Shown piece by piece: positions 12,484-22,680 of a DNA stretch of 64,000 nt. Position 1 is the stretch's first letter, and every line of letters starts with the position of its first letter. Under the pieces are notes generated by a model. It saw only the letters and a program-made list of their open reading frames with translations, did not search any database and was not told the origin of the DNA. The position numbers and the translations under genes are program-made. The DNA comes from Ampelomyces quisqualis (taxonomy: Eukaryota > Ascomycota > Dothideomycetes > Pleosporales > Phaeosphaeriaceae): contig JAGTXZ010000020.1 of the NCBI GenBank assembly GCA_018398575.1, positions 1,302,001 through 1,366,000 of the forward strand. Reading direction: 5' to 3'.

Positions 12484-12609
12484 ACCCCGTGCGCCCGATG
12501 CTGCTGTCCTGTGCATCCAGATTCCAGACGGTCCCTCGAGCAGTCCAGGACCCTCGTTGACCAAGACAACCCCGTGCGCCCGATACTACTGTACTGTGGG
12601 TCCCTCGAG
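12484..12609. repeat. Diverged short direct duplication
   Basis: A 30-bp block at 12484-12513 recurs at 12569-12598 with 27 of 30 positions identical (core CCCCGTGCGCCCGAT). The 11-mer GGTCCCTCGAG follows each copy, at 12530-12540 and 12599-12609. The differing spacing suggests a tandem duplication of about 85 bp that later lost about 16 bp. Confidence 0.65.
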
Positions 12610-13165
12610 CTGGGCGAACGAGTGGTGGCGCTAGGCCGGGAGAGGCAGGAGCCGGCGCACGAGCCCCCGCCGAACAAGGGCTGGGTCACATGGGACGGGG
12701 TGCACGTGAGGGTCCATCCGCCAACCCGCTGGGCCATGAATGCATGGCTGTGGCCGGGACAGGCAGGTCGTAACAAAGTCAGAAAAAGGCCAGCAACGCA
12801 TCCGGCGCGCAGCGACGCCTTCTAGAAAGCGTGCTGGAACGCGTCGGCGGCTCGAGTCGCCAGCACTGCCACCATGGCGGCCTGCTATCAGTCTCGTTCC
12901 GGCCTCATCTCCGGCCCACACCCACGTCTGACCAGCCCACTGCCCGCCAAGGCCCGTGCGCCACCGGCGGGGAAGCTGCGATGGGGAGGTCCAAGTCTTG
13001 CCGCGCCCGCCACCGCCTGTAGCGCGTGCTCCATGCTCCCTCCAACGCTTCTTTGGCAATTCACTCGCGTGCGGCCCGCCCAATCACACCCCGCCCAGCC
13101 CTATCAGTCAGGCCCGCCGTTTGTTCGCTCGCCGCCCCGTGCGTCAGCAGCTATCGCGGTCGACC

Positions 13166-13186
13166 ATGGCATCCAACCGCCATTAA
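13166..13186 (+). promoter_or_regulatory. Short upstream ORF (6 codons) in amino-acid permease leader
   Basis: ATG in a favourable context (GACCATGG) opens a six-codon frame encoding MASNRH and stops at TAA, 93 bp before the main start codon. If the transcript begins upstream of it, it could lower translation of the permease. The transcription start is unknown. Confidence 0.4.
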
Positions 13187-13279
13187 AGCCCGGCCACACC
13201 CCCGGTGCGCTCCACCCTCTCTCTCTCGTGCTCACTCTCCCCCTCCACTCTCTCTTCCCACCCTCTCCAAGCGCCCGCC

Positions 13280-15105
13280 ATGGACCACGAGAAGAGCGCC
13301 CTTCCTCACGATGAGAAGGCTGCCGTCACCGCCCCCGCCATGTCGGTCGCGGAGCAGCCCGCTGAGTGGCGTGACCAGGAAGACTTCATGACCCGTAACG
13401 GTCTCAACCTCAAGTCCTTCCAGCGCCGTCCCGCTGGCGGCGCCATGATTGTCCTCGACAAGTCCATGAAGACCCGCCACTTGCACATGATTGCCATTGG
13501 CGGTTCCATTGGTGCTGGTTTCTTCGTCGGTTCCGGAGGTGCCCTGAATAAGGGTGGCCCTGCTTCTCTCTTCATTGATTTCTCTCTCATGGGTATCATG
13601 ATCTTCAACGTCGGTATGTGTTCTGACCCTCTGGCTTGAAGCCTTGAAATCTGACAATATTCCAGTCTACGCTCTTGGTGAACTCGCTGTCATGTACCCC
13701 GTCTCCGGTGGTTTCTACACATACTCTACTCGCTTCATCGATCCTTCCTGGGGTTTCGCCATGGGCTGGAACTACGTCTTTCAATGGGCTATTGTCTTAC
13801 CGCTTGAATTGCAAGTCGCTGGCCTCACTGTGCAATACTGGGACGGCGCCAAAAGCGTCAATCTAGCCGTCTTCATCTCCGTCTTTTGGATCTTCATCAT
13901 TCTTATCAACGTTTTCGGCACCCTTGGATACGCCGAAGAAGAGTTTTGGTCGTCTTGCCTGAAGCTTTCTGCCACCGTCATCTTCATGATCATCGCCCTC
14001 ATCCTCGTTTGCGGTGGAGGTCCCAGCAACGGTATTTACTCCGAGTACTGGGGTGCCCGTACCTGGTACGACCCTGGTGCTTTCAACAACGGCTTCAAGG
14101 GTTTCTGTGCTGTCTTCGTCACTGCCGCCTTCTCCTTCTCCGGTACCGAGCTGGTCGGTTTGGCCGCTGCCGAGACCAAGAACCCTCTCAAGTCCCTTCC
14201 TGGAGCGATTCGTCAGGTTTTCTGGCGTATCACTCTCTTCTATATTCTCGGTCTGACCTTTGTCGGTCTCCTCGTTCGTTACGATGACGAGCGTCTGCTC
14301 GGCGCTGAAGGTGGCAATTCCAACACCTCTCCCTTTGTCATTGCCGCCAAGGATGCTGGTCTCATTGGATTCGACAGCTTCATGAACGTGGTCATTCTCG
14401 TTTCCGTTGTCTCCATTGGTGTCTCCGGGGTGTACGGTGGTTCGCGTACCCTCACTGCTCTTGGTGAGCAGGGTTACGCTCCCAAGATCTTCACCTACAT
14501 GGATCGCTCCGGTCGTCCTCTTGCATCCGTCCTGTTCGTTCTTCTCTGGGGTGGACTCGCCTACATGAACTTGGCTGCCACTGGTGTCGTCGTCTTCAAT
14601 TGGTTCGTCGCTCTGTCCGGTCTCGCTGCCCTCTTCACCTGGGGATCCATCTGCTTGGCCCACATCCGTTTCCGCAAGGCTTGGGCTTATCATGGCCACA
14701 CTCTTGATGAGATTCCTTTCAAGGCTGCTGGCGGTGTGTACGGATCGTGGATCGGACTCAGCATTATTATCATCGTGCTCATCGCTCAGGTAACATCTCC
14801 TCATTCATTACCATCCCACAAACAACTTCTAACCTGCTACTTAGTTCTACACTGCCGTTTCCCCCATTGGTGCTGTTGGCAGGACCGGTACCGCATCCGA
14901 CTTTTTCCAGGCCTACCTCGCTGCCTTCGTCGTCGGTGCCTTCTGGATCTGCGGTTACTTCTGGAAGCGTGAAGGATGGCTTCGCACCGCTCAAATGGAC
15001 GTCGACACCGGCCGTCGTGAACTCGACTGGGACCTCATTAACCGCGAGCGCGAGGAAGTCAAGACCTGGCCTGCGTGGAGGCGCTTTCTTCACCGGATAT
15101 TCTAG
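13280..15105 (+). CDS. Amino-acid permease (APC superfamily, YAT family), 3 exons
   Basis: Proton-coupled uptake of amino acids across the plasma membrane. Exons 13280-13613, 13666-14789 and 14845-15105 give 572 residues; introns are 52 and 55 bp. The cytosolic N-terminus of about 65 residues is followed by HLHMIAIGGSIGAGFFVGSG, the hallmark of helix 1 in yeast-type permeases. About twelve hydrophobic segments follow, with ELAVMYPVSGGF in helix 3, the FSFSGTELVGLAAAETKNP signature, and GGSRTLTALGEQGYAP before helix 9. The tail ends in WPAWRRFLHRIF, close to the end of general amino-acid permeases such as Gap1/Agp1. The start is the first ATG after a pyrimidine-rich leader in an accurate frame. 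Substrate range cannot be read from sequence. Confidence 0.93.
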
Positions 15106-15713
15106 ACGACTTCCAGTTTTTGGCGTGTCGGGTTTTGGAATCGGCTGTCAAAGCAAACAGGGCTTGCGCCGCGCAACCCGAAACTTCATTTTTTCTGCGC
15201 GTGGTGATAAATAGTTATATTACCTAGCTTATCTTTACTATATTTCTACTCCCGCTTTAAAGCGTGTTCTCAAATTTTTTGCCCACAGTATACACTCTGT
15301 CGTGAATTGCATCGCCGACTTGATCCCTTGCCCGCGCGTCATGTCAACTGAAGTTAGTTGACAGAAAATCATTTCCCCCGAGCCCAGCCCAGCCCAGCCT
15401 ACACTCTCCACACCATACAACGAACCCTCGACAACAAAACACCAAAAAAAAACCCCATGACCCCTTCATCACACATCAAACTCCAACGTCCGCAACCGTC
15501 GATTTAAGCTTCTGTCCGCGCCCCCCGCATCGACCGCTTGCGGACACACCAGTATCTTGCATCCCAGCTGGACGTATCCCAACCCAGATCTGAGGACAGA
15601 CGGAAAAAAGAGGGTTTCCGGGCGCGTGGACGTCGGGTGTGGCGTGGCGTGGCGATGCGATGGCGGGGAAGGGAGGGGGATGGTGGGGATGTGCGGGAAA
15701 AAGCAAGCATACC

Positions 15714-15736
15714 AGCAAGCAAGCAAGCAAGCAAGC
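15714..15736. repeat. (AGCA)n microsatellite
   Basis: Five AGCA units plus AGC, preceded by a broken AAGCAAGCATACC tract. A simple repeat likely to vary in length between strains. Confidence 0.85.
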
Positions 15737-16900
15737 CAGCATTTTGCGGGGATTGGATTGTGTTTTCTATGTGTTGTGGTGCGATGGGATTTGGATGTGT
15801 TGATGGATGTATTGGAGACGGTATTTGGTGGTGGTCGTGGCTGGGGGATTGGGTAGAGTGGGGTAGGTACAACGTGTGACATGTCAGGTGCATGTTGGAG
15901 TTCTAGCACACGCGCAGTACGCATGCTGGACATGCTGTTTGTGTGTACTATTGGGTTGAGTGGAGGAGATGATGTTGTGCTGAGAGCAATGATTTACTGA
16001 GGGTTTTTTACTACTCGAAAGAACGAGACACGTTGCGTGTATTTATTTACGTGGAGTTGGAGCAGTCGGGTTCAAAGCTTATCTTTATCTTCATCTTGTT
16101 TAACACGCGGGACCCGCGAGAAGTTATTTTGATTTTTTTTGGGGGGGGGTGGGGGATTGACATAGACGACGTTCTTCCCTTCTTCCAAGTACTTGCTAAA
16201 AGGACCTCTTTTCGTTTCCAAGATTCACACCTTCCAAATTGCCAAACCTTACTCAGAACCCACACTCAAAATCGCGATAGTACCTACAAACCAGAATGTT
16301 AGGACTGTGTCAAGCAAGTTACAATCTGATTGAATCGTCGGATTTAAGCGGCGCCAGACGAGGCCCAATATCGCAATGCGCCGCCGACGAGCCGATTGCG
16401 GGGGACAGCGACCCGCACCAGGAGCCGCCCGCCGGCCGCCCCGAAGCATTCACCAAGTACGCAAAAAGCCGGACCCTCGGCAATCCCACCAGCGCAGCCA
16501 CACCAGCACCAGCATGAGACTGTCCAGCGCTATGTACATCGCCCTCGGCAAATCCGAAGCTAGCCAAACAATCGACACAACCCCTTCCCTATCCCTGCTC
16601 ATTCACTCCGTAATCGATGGGGTGTTGGGATTTGCGGTTTGGGTGTCGAAGGGCAGTGGGACCGGAAGGGAGAGTTTATTGGAGAATATGGAGCATTGTC
16701 TGGAGGTTAAGAGTATGTATGTGACAGTTGGGGGGACCGGTAGTTAAGAAGAAGGGGTAAGTGGGGGCGTCTAATCTCAAAAGCAATACATTTCGACGTG
16801 ATGCATGAGCGTATGAATAATCTTCGACGATATCTTTGCTCATCTCCTTGATATTTCGCTCTCCCCTCGTCCCATTTCTTCCCCGCCCCTAAACTCAACC

Positions 16901-17113
16901 TCACATCACCCCGCAAAAGACCTTCACAAACATTCTCGCGTCTTTTTTACCAGCCGCATCCAGCTCCTTCTCCTCCTCCTTCCTCCGCTCCGATAACCTA
17001 GCTCCGTCACTCCCAAACCCCGTGCGTCGAGTCGCTTCCGCCGAGGAAATATGCGTGACTGCGTCTTTCTTGCGCTGCTCGTTTTCAGCTCGGAGAGCTT
17101 TGAGGGAGGGCAT
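16901..17113 (-). CDS. Possible small basic protein, 70 aa
   Basis: Opens with ATG at 17113 and ends in TGA. The product is highly charged (runs of Lys, Arg and Glu, such as ERRKEEEKELDAAGKK), is probably helical and has a short hydrophobic end (MFVKVFCGVM). No family is recognised. It may be a real small gene, the last exon of a longer one, or chance; composition is the only support. Confidence 0.25.
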   Translation of the reverse strand: MPSLKALRAENEQRKKDAVTHISSAEATRRTGFGSDGARLSERRKEEEKELDAAGKKDARMFVKVFCGVM

Positions 17114-18164
17114 AACGATGAAGTGTTGTTGAGCGAGCAGTCTGCTGAGCGTGCGGAACACAATTTTCGCTTGTGGATTTTTGGTTGCGGTGAGTAGAGG
17201 GGTGGTGTGTTCAGGAGGAAATGGCTTTTCTTCGAGTAGACTTGCTGTTGCGAAGTAACCTATGTAGCCTTACTGTGCCGCATGTTGTAAGGCTGTGCCT
17301 TGGCGTCAACCTCTAGAAAGGAAGGTAGGTTAATCTGCATTACAGCCAATCAGTAGCCTAAATTTGTAGCTGAGACAAAGTGTCATTTAGAAGGGTTTGA
17401 ATGCATGTGTGAGTAAGTGCCTAACGACTACAAAGTACCCGTTGTCTGGCCTTTGCTGCGCTGATCTTTACTGCTGCTGCCTGATCTTTTTTGCGACGAA
17501 CGATTTGAATGGTAACCCGAGAATATAGATTCTGAGACAAGACGATGCGACGAGAGAGATGGCACGATGTGGCCAACTTCGCTTCGTTGTTCAAATTCTG
17601 TTTCAATCACTCTCATTGAAGCGCCTGTGCAGTGGCGAAGCCCTACGCAATACGGAAGAACTCGAGGCGGACGATTATATTATCAATTTCTGTCCATGGA
17701 ATCCGGCGGGTAATTACAAACATCCGTCGTCACGCGAATCCGGTCGTCGCACGGTACGGTAAAGCATCGTTGCCTCTCCAGTACACCACCTTACAACATC
17801 GCCTCACCAGTCTCGTAGTTCTGGATGCCTTGAGATCGAAATGAGTTCGCCTATTCGGGTCCTTGCTAACATGGGCCTCGACTGGAACAGAGCTATTTAG
17901 CGCGTCTCAGCTGCCCGTGTTCGCTGACTGACACGGCCGCGAGCACGGTGAGTCGTGGCTTGCCTGTCGTACGACGATAATTGGTATCTACCGTGTGCCT
18001 GATGCATCTATTAAAAGCCCCTATACTAACTGTGTTCGTCTCCTGTGCAGCTACAAATACATGTATCTACTCATTTTTTTTGTCCGTACCTTCAGCTACT
18101 AATACCTGCGACTAAAATCGCGTCCATTCGTTCTTTCGAATTCCTAATCAACATCATCACCACC

Positions 18165-18954
18165 ATGCGCTCATCAACTTACATCGCGCTCTTCGCGGGC
18201 TCCGCTGCCGCCCAGTCTTCGGCCGCCTTTCTTAACATGTACCCGTTGGACAACGTGGAAACCCTTACACAGATTGGGGCGGACGCGACAGCAACAACGT
18301 ACAAGTTCGACTGCCCTGCAACCAGCGCTGGTATCTCTGTCATTCCATCTGCGGATCGTGAGTAGTTTCAATCGATACTCAAGATCTCGTCACCAACGCA
18401 CTGCAGGTCCAAGCCCAGACGCGTCCGTTACGCCCGCCCCTGCGCCACGAGGCCGCCTTGCGCGCCAGGCTGTCACTTCTTCGATGACCAGCGATTCCGA
18501 AGACTATGGTCTCTGCGAGCCCTTCACAATCAAGCAGGGTCCGTCGACCTACGAGTACCATTTGACCGACCCTCTTCCTGGTGCGTGGACAGTGGACATC
18601 AACTGCAAGTTCCAGGGCGCGATCACGGCGGCGGACCTAGACTGCACGGCTTCAATGGACGGATATGTTCCGCCTACTTCGCTCCGTGGTAAGAGCACCT
18701 CTCTCTTGCCCAAGGATGAAATCGCGACCATGGGCCTCATTCAGCAATATGCGGTTGTTACATCGTCTGGCGCAGGATCGGCCTCAGCCACACCCACTGC
18801 GTCGCAGTCGGGATCGGTAAAGCCAAGCGGCTCTGGCTCTGGTGCTGCCACAGCGTCTCCAAGCACAGGTTTTGCTCCTGTGGGACCTCTGCCAACTGGC
18901 GTCATGGCTCTCGTAGGTGGTGCCGCAGGTGTCTTCGCTGCTCTTGCATTGTAG
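18165..18954 (+). CDS. Secreted GPI-anchor-type protein, 2 exons
   Basis: Cell-surface or wall protein. Exons 18165-18357 and 18407-18954 (49-bp intron ending CTGCAG) give 246 residues. A signal peptide (MRSSTYIALFAGSAAAQ) leads a globular domain of about 165 residues with four cysteines (DCPATS, LCEPF, NCKFQ, DCTAS) that could form two disulphides. A Ser/Thr/Gly/Ala-rich stalk follows (about 190-225), then a hydrophobic tail (GVMALVGGAAGVFAALAL) directly before the stop, the layout of a GPI attachment signal. This architecture is common among small fungal surface glycoproteins with no assigned function. I do not recognise the globular domain. Confidence 0.8.
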
Positions 18955-19459
18955 ACCCGATCGCCATGTCCAAGAATAGTGTTTGTCTTATGTCTCGTTT
19001 GACTGTAATTATACCCCAAAATTTGAAATTCTTTTGAGCATGTCGCAATATTGCAGTGGGCGGTGAGTCTGGTCGTTCCTTCCTTTTGTGCGAAGGAAAT
19101 AAAACATGCTTATACGTGGAGGTCCAGTAGGGCATACCTTTTCCCGTCAATCATGTTGGTCCTTTACACGCGGGCATTGTATCATCTGACCCTAACCGTA
19201 ACGGTGGTGGTCACAGCACGTGAGCACGCGTGACCGCGTTTGCACCTTCACCTCCTGTAGATGTTGAGCCCTGACCCCGCACCATGCCGTCATTGGGCAA
19301 CAATGCGTGCCGACACCAATAGGGATTGTGAACTCACCTGAACAAAGGACCCTTGCGTTGCGTCTGCTTTGTCCGCAACACTACGTTCTTGTCTCCTCAG
19401 CTTCAACCTCAAGCATCCTGCGCAATACGCTCTTGAAGGACAGGAACGACTTCAACAAC
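18955..19459. other. Intergenic region
   Basis: 3' flank of the GPI-type gene and promoter of the coiled-coil gene. The frame of the next gene is open upstream to 19307 but has no ATG there, so the upstream part is treated as leader. Confidence 0.4.
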
Positions 19460-20323
19460 ATGGCTGTGTCACTCGAAATACCGCCGCGTACTACAATACC
19501 TAGACCAAAGGCTCGACTCGTGAAAGGTCTTGCTCGCCATGCTTCAGCGCCGACCCGTTCGCACTTGACCGCTGGCATCTGGAAGCCAAGTGAAAGCCGA
19601 AGAATCAGCGAGCAGTGCTCGCTACCTTCTCCACGCTCACCCGCAGTGAGTCCGCGGCTGGATTCAAACTTCCTAAGTGAACTTGACATTGCAAAAGCTG
19701 TTGTCTTCCGTCTACGTTTCGAGCGAGATGACTGGCGCAACGCTGCACAAATCCAAGAGAGACAGCTTCTAGCTAGTCAGCGAGACTTGATAGCCCGAGG
19801 AGACACGATTGCTGATCTGCAGAACGAAAATGCTGCTCTCCATGCAGCAGCACATGACGGAGATATCTCGATGAACAACACAATCTTTGCTCGTTACCAG
19901 GACGCAATGACCAAACATGACAAGCTCGTTGATCAACTGAACCAACAAGACCGCGCTATCGCTCGCCTCAAGAAGAGTGACCGAGCGAAGGGCAAAGTAT
20001 GGCAGCGCAACCTGAGGCTAAAGACGACACTGCAGCGATATGCCTCCAAAGCCACTTCTAGTCCAGCAAACACCGATGCGAACACCGAGTCATCGCTACT
20101 GGAAGCTCTTGCTTCGGCCGCTGAGCGGATTGAAGAGCTGGAAAGTACGGGGGCGGTATTTTTGGAGGCATTCGAGCAGCAAAATGGCAGCTGTGGAGGT
20201 GAAGACGAAGAGGAGAATGGTGAGGCAAGACTGTTAGAAGCCGAGGTGGTATTTCGAGGAGTGCTAGAGGACGAGACGTTCCAAGGACAGAAAGAGCTGT
20301 GGATGGAGATGCTGGATGAGTGA
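19460..20323 (+). CDS. Coiled-coil hypothetical protein, 287 aa
   Basis: Single exon starting at the first ATG of the frame (MAVSLEIPPR). The first 75 residues are basic and disordered with several SP motifs. From about residue 80 the sequence is strongly helical and heptad-like (VFRLRFERDDW, IQERQLLASQRDLIARGDTIADLQNEN, DKLVDQLNQQDRAIARLK), so a coiled coil of about 120 residues is likely. The C-terminus is acidic (GGEDEEENGEARLLEAE). No enzyme motif or family is recognised. Length and sustained heptad character argue for a real gene. Confidence 0.6.
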   Translation: MAVSLEIPPRTTIPRPKARLVKGLARHASAPTRSHLTAGIWKPSESRRISEQCSLPSPRSPAVSPRLDSNFLSELDIAKAVVFRLRFERDDWRNAAQIQERQLLASQRDLIARGDTIADLQNENAALHAAAHDGDISMNNTIFARYQDAMTKHDKLVDQLNQQDRAIARLKKSDRAKGKVWQRNLRLKTTLQRYASKATSSPANTDANTESSLLEALASAAERIEELESTGAVFLEAFEQQNGSCGGEDEEENGEARLLEAEVVFRGVLEDETFQGQKELWMEMLDE

Positions 20324-21540
20324 GAGGGCAACCAGAAAGTCGTACTACCACTCACTGTACGGATAACCCATCACAACCCAAGATTGAGTGTGTCTCGCCA
20401 GATATGGCCGATTTGGATGACCTGACAATGCCTCAATTGCATCATGTGCTCTTTTCGGGTATTGGCATCAGGCTCGACACGATCACCTGACGTTCAATAC
20501 GAGGCTGTACACAAAAATAGCCTGGAGAACTGTGCACGATGAACGGCTTTGCATCGCGAATCTAAGGGCGCTTTGGAGATTCAAGTTCCCTGCTAGCACT
20601 ACAAATAAGCATCGAGGCTTTGGTGTGCTCGCTGAGACAGTATCGCTATCTTTAAGTATCTAATCTACCAACCATCACTGCTTACCATTGTGAAGTCTGT
20701 GAATTGTTCTATACTCAGCCTTCCTAGGGAAGCATTCCCACGTCCAAAATACCCGTTGATTCCTTAGCTGTTATCTTCGTACCTTACCATTCACAGCCCA
20801 CAGCCTCTCTAATAAGCCTTGCAATAGATACACCAATCTCTCTTCCGTCATGGTATCCCAACTTCAGCACGCGAGAAAAACTTGTGAGGCATCGCTAGCC
20901 CAATAATCTCAGACATAATCAGTATATCCGATGATCTATCATCGCCATATGGACGCCTCCTCCCTACACTTCGCAAGACGTCCACCATAACGAGCAACCA
21001 CCACCTTATTCCCGAAGGAATAAACCATTCGTACAGCCAACATATGATATGACACAAGGATCTTCCCCTAGCCCTCAAACACAGACACAAATACATTCAG
21101 CCCCGCCACAATCCCAACACGAACACCACTACCTACAGCTAACAATTTCAAAAACGCTTCGCCTCCAAACTCCACCGCTCTTCATCCACCAGCCCATCTC
21201 CCCCCACCAACCCCTAGTCTTCCATCCAAAGTGCATACACAGCTACAGCTCAATCACACTCCATCTCGTCCGCGGGGACCAAGAAAAAATACAGGTAGCA
21301 GTGCCTCAACAAAGAGAACAAGTGGCGCAAAGCGAGCGAGGTAGGGTATATGTCCTACTAATAAGCTGCGAGTATTATAGGGCGGGATGAGGTGTGATTC
21401 GAGAAGCGAGAGATAGGAGGGGAAGGGGGTGGGGGGTCATGTGAGAGGGGGGATAGGGAGGAGGGTTGTGTAGGGCGCGGGGAACAGAGTTGCAGGACAG
21501 ATAGAAATAAACAAGGGTAATCAATAGAGAAAAAGAGATT
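20324..21540. other. Intergenic region with strand composition switch
   Basis: No gene is supported. From about 21,050 to 21,250 the plus strand is C/A-rich; from about 21,400 to 21,500 it becomes very G/A-rich. The open frame in the C-rich part has the biased composition expected by chance. Confidence 0.4.
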
Positions 21541-22680
21541 GGGAAAGTGACGATATTCAGCTTGCGTGGCGTGGGTAGATACAGGCGATTAGTAGATTGT
21601 GTTGATTCATTTGCACGTACGTATACACGTACAAACTAATATTTCAACACGAAGCGAAGTAATTAATTTTCTCAAGTCACCAGCTGAGAATTTCTTATGT
21701 TTATCGCTACATTGCTGTAACCTCAATCGCTAGTCTTACTCTTATACAAACCTTTAACCAGCAACAAAGATATATCATCCATCAACTAACTCCCCCCGAA
21801 TGAAAAGCATCACTCAACTTATAAAGACCTAGCGAGTCAAGGAAAAAGAAAATACGTCTCAGTATACACATAACATGCGTGCTATAAAGCCTACCAGAGC
21901 AGCACATCCAGCAAGCAACGATTCTCAATCACTCTAGACTTGTTGATCTCATAACGTTGCAGTCGTGTAAAACGAAAAGAACATAATACCAGCAGCTACC
22001 TACACTAGCCAGGAAGTGTAAATCGCACAGTATACCTAATCTGCACTATACACATCTATCTATACACACATACTAGCGCTGTAGCAAACGCTTCAAGTAA
22101 CAAGAACAATAACTCCTAGTTATAGAAGAAAAACAAACCTCTGTTTATTAGTTTTTAAATGTAACGTGTGGAAAAAGAATTAGGTCCAAGAAGAGACAAT
22201 AGCTTTAGGGAAATCGATAGATTAGAATTACTGCGCTCTCTTTCTCTTTCTATACGGGAATTTAAAATAGGTAGCGCTACTTTTGTCTGGGAAATATGCT
22301 TGCTTAGAGCTTAGGCTGTAAGTCTGGCGTGTGTAGGGGGTTTAGAGGGCTAGAAAGCGTTATTTGTATGTAATAGTATAGTGTAGTAAATATAAAGATA
22401 CGTACTTTAGCTACAAGTACTGCACATAACAATAGTAGAGCTAGTTAGGATATCTAGATACTTAAGTGTATTTGTAATTGCGAAGGGTAACTAGACATAT
22501 TTGTAGAATAGCTTTTAAGTTTTGAGATAGAGGGAGGTCTATAGATAGATTTCAACCATGTACACGTAAACACCCTTTGCGAAAACCACAACAATACTAA
22601 CAATTATGCAGACACACAAGAAACCGCATCGAAATGCACAAGGCAACATCTCACAGGCCTTTTATAAATTACACTAGGGG
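21541..22680. repeat. AT-rich, TA-rich tract, probable decayed repeat
   Basis: About 1.1 kb with visibly higher A+T than its surroundings and many TA steps, few CG steps, and no long open frame on either strand. Such tracts in filamentous ascomycetes are usually old repeats changed by repeat-induced point mutation. No terminal repeats or protein remnants could be found, so the origin is open. Confidence 0.5.

Larger units (their letters stand above)
11682..13279. other. Intergenic region and GC-rich leader of amino-acid permease
   Basis: No gene is supported. From about 12,440 the DNA is GC-rich with overlapping open frames on both strands and several short direct repeats, and it is likely promoter and leader of the amino-acid permease that starts at 13280. 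Confidence 0.4.
15106..18164. other. Intergenic region with low-complexity DNA and weak small ORFs
   Basis: About 3 kb without a confident gene. It contains a tetranucleotide microsatellite near 15714, a T8/G10 homopolymer run near 16133, and weak small frames at 16296-16747 (plus) and 16901-17113 (minus). The last 150 bp are the promoter and leader of the GPI-type gene, with ATTAAAAG near 18010. Confidence 0.4.

Noticed and set aside
15469..15933. Minus-strand 154-codon frame with an ATG
   Set aside because: Low-complexity His/Pro/Ser-rich translation of C-rich DNA; part of it reads the AGCA microsatellite.
21049..21390. Plus-strand 113-codon Gln/His/Pro-rich frame
   Set aside because: Simple reading of C/A-rich DNA, with no start context or homology.
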